A DNA stretch of 64,000 nucleotides from UBA965 sp040396955 (GTDB taxonomy: Bacteria > Chloroflexota > Chloroflexia > Chloroflexales > Roseiflexaceae), in the NCBI GenBank assembly GCA_040396955.1, contig JBBAWX010000005.1:101110-165109 (forward strand), read 5' to 3'. Numbering within the stretch: position 1 is the first letter of the stretch; each line of letters starts with the position of its first letter. Below are positions 58,825 through 64,000 of the stretch, in pieces. The notes below the pieces were generated by a model. The model was not told the DNA's origin. It made no database searches and saw only the letters and a list, made by a program, of their open reading frames with translations. The position numbers and the translations under genes are program-made.

Positions 58825-59724
58825 ATGTCAAGCACGGGTGCATGGCCGTTTAGTGTGAGTGTGGTCATCCCGGCCCACAACGAAGAGGCTACCATTGGCC
58901 GAGTAGTCCACGGTGTCTATGAGGTACTTCCCGAGGCCGAAGTCATCGTGGTAGACGACTGCTCACGTGACCAGACGGCGACGCTCGCAGAGCACGCAGG
59001 TGCGCGGGTCATCCGCCGCCCCGTGAATATCGGCAACGGTGCCGGCATCAAGACGGGGGTGCGAGCCGCACACGGCGATGTGGTGGTCGTTTTGGATGCC
59101 GATGGGCAACACAACCCGGCAGACATCCCCACATTACTCCAACACATGCGTGAATACGACCTCGTCATTGGCGAGCGCAGTCGCAGTGGCCAACAAAACA
59201 CGATTCGTTGGCTGGGCAACACGTTGCTCAACCGCCTCGGGAGTTATTTGGTCGAAATGGACATGCGCGATCTCACCTCAGGCTTCCGCGCCATGCGACG
59301 GAGCGTGATGATGGAATTCATCCACCTCTTGCCCAACAAGATGTCATGGCCGACCACCAGCGCCTTGGCCTTCGGCAAGGCGGGGTATCACATCAAGTTC
59401 ATTCCCATTCATGTGGAGCCGCGCCGGAGCGGGCAGAGCGCCCAAAAACTCTTTCGCAACGGCTTTCGTTTTACGGGCATTATTTTGCGTATCACCACGC
59501 TCTTTGCGCCGATGCGCATCTTCTTCCCAGTATCGCTCAGTTTGTCATTGTTGAGCGTTGTATCGTTTGCCGTGAGTTATTTGGTGACCGATCCTGGCCG
59601 ATTGCGCATCCCCAACTCAGCCGTGATGTTTTTTGTGGGGGCAATTGTGGTCTTCATGTTTGGGCTTTTGGCAGAGCAAATCGCCGGCTTACGCTTCCAG
59701 CGCCGCGACACGGAGCACCGCTAA
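58825..59724 (+). CDS. Glycosyltransferase family 2 (polyprenyl-phosphate sugar transferase-like)
   Basis: 299 residues from the ATG at 58825; a GTG at 58807 is possible. VSVVIPAHNEEATIGRVV, VIVVDDCSRDQT, the metal-binding DADGQHN and GERSRSGQQNTIRWLGN place it with dolichol-phosphate mannose synthase-like GT2 enzymes. Two C-terminal membrane helices (SLSLLSVVSFAVSYLV and MFFVGAIVVFMFGLLAEQIAGL) follow. It should load a sugar onto a polyprenyl phosphate on the inner face. The next gene, a flippase-like protein, overlaps it by TAATG. Confidence 0.9.
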   Translation: MSSTGAWPFSVSVVIPAHNEEATIGRVVHGVYEVLPEAEVIVVDDCSRDQTATLAEHAGARVIRRPVNIGNGAGIKTGVRAAHGDVVVVLDADGQHNPADIPTLLQHMREYDLVIGERSRSGQQNTIRWLGNTLLNRLGSYLVEMDMRDLTSGFRAMRRSVMMEFIHLLPNKMSWPTTSALAFGKAGYHIKFIPIHVEPRRSGQSAQKLFRNGFRFTGIILRITTLFAPMRIFFPVSLSLSLLSVVSFAVSYLVTDPGRLRIPNSAVMFFVGAIVVFMFGLLAEQIAGLRFQRRDTEHR

Positions 59725-60695
59725 TGCGCACCAGCATCTTGCGCTGGGGCATGCGCCTCATTGGTCCCATCTTGCTCGGTTTCTTTTTGTGGCACACCGA
59801 TCTGACCCTGTTGGCAACCTCGCTCCAACAGGTCGATTGGTGGCCGGTGGTTGTATCGCTGGTCTTGATGCCCTTTTTCATCATCGTGAAAGCGTGGCGC
59901 TGGCAGATCATCTTGCGCGAACTCGCCCTCAACCCGCCAGGCATCGGCTACTTGAGCAGTATTTACACGGTGGGGTTGTTTTTGGGGAGCACGACGCCGG
60001 GGCAAAGTGGTGATTTCGCCAAATCGCTGTATTTGCGCAGTGCCACACGGCCGATGCCGAGTTTGCTCTTTAGTATTTTTGTGGAGCGACTCTGTGACGT
60101 GGCCGCCATGGCCATTATGGCGCTCATCGGGTTGGCCAGTATCGCCACCACCTTCCCGGCTGAAGCGCAACCAAGTATCCAGATTGCCACGATCGGGCTC
60201 GCAGTGGTAATTTTCAGCATGTTGCCAGCGATTCTGATGCGTACGAGCCGCCAATGGGTACTGGGGGTGATGCGATTGCTCATCCCGGGGCGGTGGCGTG
60301 ATCGCTATGATCGCATCACTGAGCAGTTTCGCCCACTCAATATTGGCGGGCGTGCAGCTGGGATGCTCATCATTGCCACACTCGGGTCAGCGCTTTCGAC
60401 TGCCATTCGCATCATGTTGTTGTTTTGGGCGCTCGGATTGGAGCGCATCCCACTGCCAGCCATTTTGGGAGCCACTGGGCAAATTTCATTGTTGCAGGCG
60501 CTACCAATCAGTGTGTCGGGGCTTGGTGTGCGGGAGGCAGTGTTGATTGGCTTGCTTGCCGCATACGATTACGCAAGTGCTTTTGCAATCGCACTATCGG
60601 GGTTATTCATGCTCATCAATATCGAACACATCATCGTCGGATTTTTGTTTTCGCTCCGCTACCCCATTCCCACGCAGACGGAGTCAACACCATGA
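59724..60695 (+). CDS. Lysylphosphatidylglycerol synthase-type transmembrane protein (UPF0104/AglD-C-like)
   Basis: 323 residues, about eight helices. Family marks: LLGFFLWHTDLTLLATSLQQVDWWPVVVSL, AWRWQIIL, LGSTTPGQSGDFAKSLYLR (the conserved PGxxGE/D-like loop) and LPISVSGLGVREAVLIGLL. Such domains flip or transfer lipid-linked groups and commonly sit next to GT2 polyprenyl-sugar synthases. The frame is open far upstream but the start at 59724 overlaps the GT2 stop as TAATG. It overlaps the downstream lipoprotein gene by ATGA. Confidence 0.87.
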   Translation: MRTSILRWGMRLIGPILLGFFLWHTDLTLLATSLQQVDWWPVVVSLVLMPFFIIVKAWRWQIILRELALNPPGIGYLSSIYTVGLFLGSTTPGQSGDFAKSLYLRSATRPMPSLLFSIFVERLCDVAAMAIMALIGLASIATTFPAEAQPSIQIATIGLAVVIFSMLPAILMRTSRQWVLGVMRLLIPGRWRDRYDRITEQFRPLNIGGRAAGMLIIATLGSALSTAIRIMLLFWALGLERIPLPAILGATGQISLLQALPISVSGLGVREAVLIGLLAAYDYASAFAIALSGLFMLINIEHIIVGFLFSLRYPIPTQTESTP

Positions 60696-61093
60696 AATTC
60701 ACATGGAGGTATGGGTGCTGGTTGGGGGTATTCTGCACAATGCTGGTTCTGTTGAGCGCGTGTGGCACAGGGCCACGCTACCAGGTCCAACAAGACGATC
60801 TTGTGGTCACACTACAATTTGCACAGGCACCGGTCGTCAATCAGTCGGTACCCGTTGACATCATCTTTCAACGTGCCGGGCAAGCCGTCGATATCCGCAC
60901 CGTGGCACTCGATTTGCAGATGCCGGGGATGGTCATGGGGAGCAATCGCCCACTAGCCGACACCGTGGCAGTCGGCACCCATCGAGTCAACGTCTTGTTT
61001 ACGATGGAGGGTGAGTGGAGCGTTGTGGTGACGGGCGAAAGCGATCAAGAAGCGGTGCGCTTTGTCTTTGAGCGCATCATGGTGAGCCCATAA
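60692..61093 (+). CDS. YtkA/FixH-like lipoprotein
   Basis: 133 residues. The signal peptide ends in LLSAC, with lipid-modified Cys24. The domain has DLVVTLQFAQAPVVNQSVPVDIIFQ and VALDLQMPGMVMGSN, then VNVLFTMEGEWSVVVTGE: the Ig-like YtkA fold seen in copper or oxidase-assembly contexts. The MPGMVMG methionines could bind copper. It is coupled to the flippase-like gene by ATGA. Whether it acts in the glycolipid pathway or metal handling is not clear. Confidence 0.8.
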   Translation: MKFTWRYGCWLGVFCTMLVLLSACGTGPRYQVQQDDLVVTLQFAQAPVVNQSVPVDIIFQRAGQAVDIRTVALDLQMPGMVMGSNRPLADTVAVGTHRVNVLFTMEGEWSVVVTGESDQEAVRFVFERIMVSP

Positions 61094-61125
61094 AAACCAC
61101 CTCCATGCCAATCGGCATGGAGGTG
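61092..61125 (-). terminator. Terminator of pfkA
   Basis: 12-bp stem (61098-61109 with 61114-61125), loop AATC. On the minus strand it is followed by GTTTTTATGG, a proper U-tract; on the plus strand it can also end the lipoprotein operon. Confidence 0.8.
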
Positions 61126-61151
61126 ACGGAGTGTGTATCAATCGCGCAGGA

Positions 61152-62213
61152 TCAATCACCAAAAACGACGCCGATGCCTTTGGCGGTACGCACCAAATCA
61201 TCGTGAAGCCGAATGGTTTTGAGGTGGCTGACTGCTTCGGCAATGGGCACCGTGGTGATCGACTGCGCGCTGAGTGCGACCATTTCACCGGTGATACCTT
61301 CGTGCAACGCGCGCACGGCGGCGGCCCCGAAGCGTGTCGACAAAATGCGGTCGTACGGAGTCGGTGAACCACCCCGTTGCAGATGACCAAGCACCACACA
61401 CCGCGACTCTTTGCCGGTGAGTGCTTGTATCTGCTCGGCCAGCATCTGACCCACACCACCCAGGCGTCCATTATCGGCGTAGATTGGTTGTTTACCTTTG
61501 GGGAAGGCACCCTCGGCGACCACCACAATGCTAAACGTGTGCCCGTTGCGATCACGCTGGGTCACATGGTCGGCGATTTTTTCGACTTCAAACGGGATTT
61601 CGGGGATGAGAATGGCGTCCGCGCCACCGGCAATCCCGCTGTGCAGGGCAATCCAGCCCACATGTCGCCCCATGACTTCAAGAATCATGACCCGGTTATG
61701 GCTGGCAGCGGTGGTATGCAGGCGATCGAGCGCATCGGTGGCGACTTGCAAGGCGGTATCGAAGCCAAAGGTGCGATCGGTGCCGGCAAGATCGTTGTCG
61801 ATTGTCTTGGGGACACCAATGACGGGCACACCCAGCCGTGCAAGCTCAAGTGCAATGGTCTGTGTGCCTTCGCCCCCAATGGTGATTAGGCCTGCAAGAC
61901 CCATGGATTTGATGTTTTCTGCGGCTTCAAGATAGGGATCGTCGGGAGCGCCGACAACGCGGGGGCCATTGAAATGACCGCGGTTGGTGGTGCGCAAAAT
62001 GGTACCACCAAGGGGGAGCAATCCCCGGACATCGTTACTCGTGAGCACTTTGTAGCGCGGCGTGGCCAACAATCCCTCAAATCCATCTTCGACACCAAGC
62101 ATTTCGTAGCCGAGCGCCTCACCTGATTTCACAGCAGCCCGGATGACTGCGTTCAAGCCTGGGGCGTCACCGCCACTCGTCAACATGGCAATTCGGGGTT
62201 TCGTGGCGGGCAT
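61152..62213 (-). CDS. pfkA: 6-phosphofructokinase (group III, ATP- or PPi-dependent)
   Basis: 353 residues from the ATG at 62213 (AAAGGA ahead); ATG 62240 would add nine. RIAMLTSGGDAPGLNAVIR binds the nucleotide, and PKTIDNDLAGTDRTFGFDTA holds the catalytic Asp. MEVMGRHVGWIAL-like (LEVMGRHVGW) and HLQRGGSPTPYDR are diagnostic. Two selectivity positions are mixed: GGEGT keeps the Gly expected for ATP use, with Glu instead of Asp before it, while the Lys of PKTIDND is found in PPi-using and group III enzymes. It is probably cotranscribed with the HAD gene upstream. Confidence 0.95.
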   Translation of the reverse strand: MPATKPRIAMLTSGGDAPGLNAVIRAAVKSGEALGYEMLGVEDGFEGLLATPRYKVLTSNDVRGLLPLGGTILRTTNRGHFNGPRVVGAPDDPYLEAAENIKSMGLAGLITIGGEGTQTIALELARLGVPVIGVPKTIDNDLAGTDRTFGFDTALQVATDALDRLHTTAASHNRVMILEVMGRHVGWIALHSGIAGGADAILIPEIPFEVEKIADHVTQRDRNGHTFSIVVVAEGAFPKGKQPIYADNGRLGGVGQMLAEQIQALTGKESRCVVLGHLQRGGSPTPYDRILSTRFGAAAVRALHEGITGEMVALSAQSITTVPIAEAVSHLKTIRLHDDLVRTAKGIGVVFGD

Positions 62214-62311
62214 CGCTTTGTCCTTTGATGTGCGTGTCATGAAGTTCCTCGTCTTATTCACCATACACATGGCAACGCTGCCATCAGAGTAAGCGCTCCG
62301 ATTATACCGCA

Positions 62312-63007
62312 CTAGACAGATTCTGCAAGCCACTGCGCAACTGCACCCAACGTGGGGAACTCATGCCAATGGCGTTGGTCAAGGGGCACCTCAACATGCT
62401 CGTGTTGCCAGGTCAAATGATAGGGCACATGCACCGCATGCGCACCGATGGTCAGCACTGGCAAAATATCGGAGCGCAGTGAGTTGCCAATCATCAAAAA
62501 TTCTTGGGGGGCGATGTCGTATCGGCGGAGAATTCGCTCATAGCTGGTGGGGTGCTTCTCACTGACCACTTCAACATGACGAAAGTAATCGGCGAGACCC
62601 GAACGGGCAATTTTGCTCTCTTGGTCAAACAAATCCCCCTTGGTAATTACCATCAAGCGATACCGCGTACTCCAGTGCGCAACGGTCTCAGCAACCGTCG
62701 GCAACAACGTGATAGGAGCATGGACCATTTCGCGGGCAATGGCGATAATCTGGCCAATGTCGTGGCCACTGACCTTGCCGTCAGTGATTTGGATGGCTGT
62801 TTCGATCATCGACAGCGTGAAACCTTTGATGCCATAGCCAAAATACGCCAAATTGCGCTGCTCAGTGTCGTAGAGCTCTTGGGCATCCCAATCAGCACGG
62901 TAGGGAGCGAGAAGCTGCATGTAGCGGTGCTGCGCCGACACGAAGATGTCTTCGTTGCCCCACAGTGTGTCGTCGGCATCAAGGGCGATTGTGGTGATGT
63001 GTTTCAT
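62312..63007 (-). CDS. HAD-superfamily hydrolase
   Basis: 231 residues from the ATG at 63007. IALDADDTLWGNE is motif I with both catalytic Asp residues. VITKGDLFDQESKI contains motif II (Thr), the Lys of VVSEKHPTSYERIL is motif III and MIGNSLRSDILPVLTIGAHAVHV is motif IV. The cap helices lie between motifs I and II. It resembles the YjjG/haloacid dehalogenase-like phosphatases; substrate unknown. A TATAAT lies only 8 bases before this ATG, so the transcript may be leaderless. The pfkA gene follows after 98 bases. Confidence 0.88.
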   Translation of the reverse strand: MKHITTIALDADDTLWGNEDIFVSAQHRYMQLLAPYRADWDAQELYDTEQRNLAYFGYGIKGFTLSMIETAIQITDGKVSGHDIGQIIAIAREMVHAPITLLPTVAETVAHWSTRYRLMVITKGDLFDQESKIARSGLADYFRHVEVVSEKHPTSYERILRRYDIAPQEFLMIGNSLRSDILPVLTIGAHAVHVPYHLTWQHEHVEVPLDQRHWHEFPTLGAVAQWLAESV

Positions 63008-63014
63008 GGCTGGC

Positions 63015-63020
63015 ATTATA
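63015..63020 (-). promoter_or_regulatory. -10 box (TATAAT) of the HAD-pfkA unit
   Basis: A perfect TATAAT on the minus strand. With the usual 6-7 base spacing the transcript would start at or next to the ATG at 63007. No -35 consensus found. Confidence 0.5.
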
Positions 63021-63186
63021 CCATTTTGCTCCTTCACTGAGGCCAACGTGGGCGCACGTACCTGACCCGCTACGCGTGTGTGACATTTTTTGACGTATTG
63101 CGTATATTCCCAACACATGACCACATATGTGAAACATCTTCATGTTAACGTGAATATGTAGGAGTGCGTCATACAGAGGTATACAT

Positions 63187-64000
63187 ATGAACAGGCAACA
63201 CACATGGCATGTGTGCATGATTCTCGTCATGCTCAGCATGTTGGTCGGCATACAGGCACCATCTGTATTCGCCGATTCAGGCACCGGGTCGACCACCTTC
63301 GACACCACCAGCCTCAATACGCGGTTTTTGGACGTCGTAGTCGGTGACAATCATACCTGCGCACTACGGGCCAATGGCACGGTGATGTGCTGGGGCTACA
63401 ACGGTGAGGGGCAGCTGGGGCTCAACGATGGTTCGGTGAGATACAGCTTGTACCCGGTCGAAGTACCCGGAGTCAGCGATGCGATTGCCATAAGCGGAGG
63501 TGGCAACATTACCTGTATTATCCGCCGCGATTTCAGCATGGCCTGTTGGGGGTACGGCTATCACGGTGATACTCCAGATCCGGCCGTACGCTGGGGTGCA
63601 ACGACCGTGGCGGGGATGCGGGATATCGTACAAATCGCGGTGGCCAACGCGGGCACCTGCGCAAAAAACAAGTATGATTTCTTGATGTGCTGGGGATATA
63701 ATGCGGACTCATACCGCTATGACTTCTGGTTACCCGGTGTCACAGAAATCTATGCACGGGCGACATGGGCGCCACGCACCATCATGACCTCAAAAATCAA
63801 AAACTTTGCCATTCGCAATGCACGTGGCGGCTATCACAATCGGCGAATATGTTACATCAGAGAAAACAACAGTTTAAGTTGTATCGGTGCGAACTATGAC
63901 GGATCACTTGGTATCGGATATACCTCTTACAGTGACCATAGTCACATGACGGTGCTCAATCTCGGCAATTATGTAGAAAAATTTGCACTGGGTGCCAACG
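63187..64000 (+). CDS. Second RCC1-repeat protein, secreted (3' end outside window)
   Basis: 271 codons visible, open to the right edge. The signal peptide MNRQHTWHVCMILVMLSMLVGI ends near SVFA-DS. RCC1 units follow: VVVGDNHTCALRANGTVMCWGYNGEGQLGL, then CIIRRDFSMACWGYGYHG and FLMCWGYNADS. The units are more degenerate than in the protein at 7803, and the segment around residues 190-250 (CYIRENNSLSCIGANYDGSLGI) keeps the Cys pair without the WG. AGAGG precedes the ATG. Probably an extracellular beta-propeller; ligand unknown. Confidence 0.85.
   Translation, partial: MNRQHTWHVCMILVMLSMLVGIQAPSVFADSGTGSTTFDTTSLNTRFLDVVVGDNHTCALRANGTVMCWGYNGEGQLGLNDGSVRYSLYPVEVPGVSDAIAISGGGNITCIIRRDFSMACWGYGYHGDTPDPAVRWGATTVAGMRDIVQIAVANAGTCAKNKYDFLMCWGYNADSYRYDFWLPGVTEIYARATWAPRTIMTSKIKNFAIRNARGGYHNRRICYIRENNSLSCIGANYDGSLGIGYTSYSDHSHMTVLNLGNYVEKFALGAN

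Noticed and set aside
59208..59723. Upstream part of the frame leading into the flippase-like gene
   Set aside because: It is an out-of-frame shadow of the GT2 gene; the real start overlaps the GT2 stop.

Overview
The window reads as a chromosomal segment of a mid-to-high-GC bacterium. No rRNA, transposase, integrase, phage gene or CRISPR array is visible. The gene mix (very long RCC1-repeat proteins, pyruvate phosphate dikinase, a PPi/ATP-type phosphofructokinase, a SIMPL protein, M32 carboxypeptidase, SbtA-like transporter, lipoprotein family-5 binding proteins with Pro/Thr/Glu linkers) is most like Chloroflexota. This is an impression from gene content; a marker-gene tree would be needed to settle it. 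Sigma70-type promoters are easy to see (TTGACA-N17-TATATT, TTGACA-N17-TATACT, TTGACG-N17-TATAGT). Many genes are joined by 4-bp ATGA overlaps, and most gene ends carry long perfect hairpins, several without a good U-tract.

Layout. 2-1567: end of a membrane protein, then tRNA-Met(CAU). 1603-5944 (minus): a tightly packed five-gene operon (formyltransferase, SDR, PLP D-threonine-aldolase-like enzyme, CBM9-like protein, unknown). 6005-12338: a tandem-duplicated YggX iron-trafficking protein, an ATP-grasp ligase and a 1511-residue RCC1 protein with 28 repeats. 12585-16568: an oligopeptide-type ABC importer (lipoprotein plus two permeases, no ATPases nearby). 16689-21543: histidine phosphatase, FAD amine oxidase and ppdK. 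21614-26037: glycosyltransferase and membrane protein divergent from eamA-larB-larE. 26093-31830 (minus): GNAT, galT, SIMPL, M32 peptidase, EVE protein, MFS. 32036-39337 (plus): SbtA-like transporter, ThuA, Gfo/Idh, GNAT, GH32, amidinotransferase-type enzyme and M20 deacylase. 39460-43606: a small plus-strand gene running antisense into a binding-protein gene, gamma-glutamyltranspeptidase, and a membrane thioredoxin-like gene with an in-frame TGA.

43719-50243: purF, a DNA glycosylase with an unusual cysteine-rich tail, a histidine phosphatase, an SDR, and an arsenate-resistance locus (ArsR/phosphatase-fold fusion divergent from gapdh-arsJ, with a palindromic operator). 50312-54191 (minus): three tandem paralogous MFS transporters. 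54380-58235: GT4 glycosyltransferase, SDR, trxA-csoR with a G-tract operator, and rplU-rpmA-rpmE. 58354-64000: small tail-anchored protein, GT2-flippase-lipoprotein operon, HAD hydrolase plus pfkA, and the start of a second RCC1 protein cut by the window edge.

Most striking observations. (1) The thioredoxin-like gene at 43145-43606 has a TGA exactly where the first Cys of the CxxC motif should be, with a hairpin about 27 nt downstream: a candidate selenoprotein. (2) The regulator of gapdh-arsJ has an ArsR DNA-binding half with no arsenite-binding cysteines, fused to a low-molecular-weight phosphatase/ArsC fold, which suggests it senses arsenate itself. (3) An iron-trafficking protein made of two complete YggX domains. 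(4) An unassigned five-enzyme operon.
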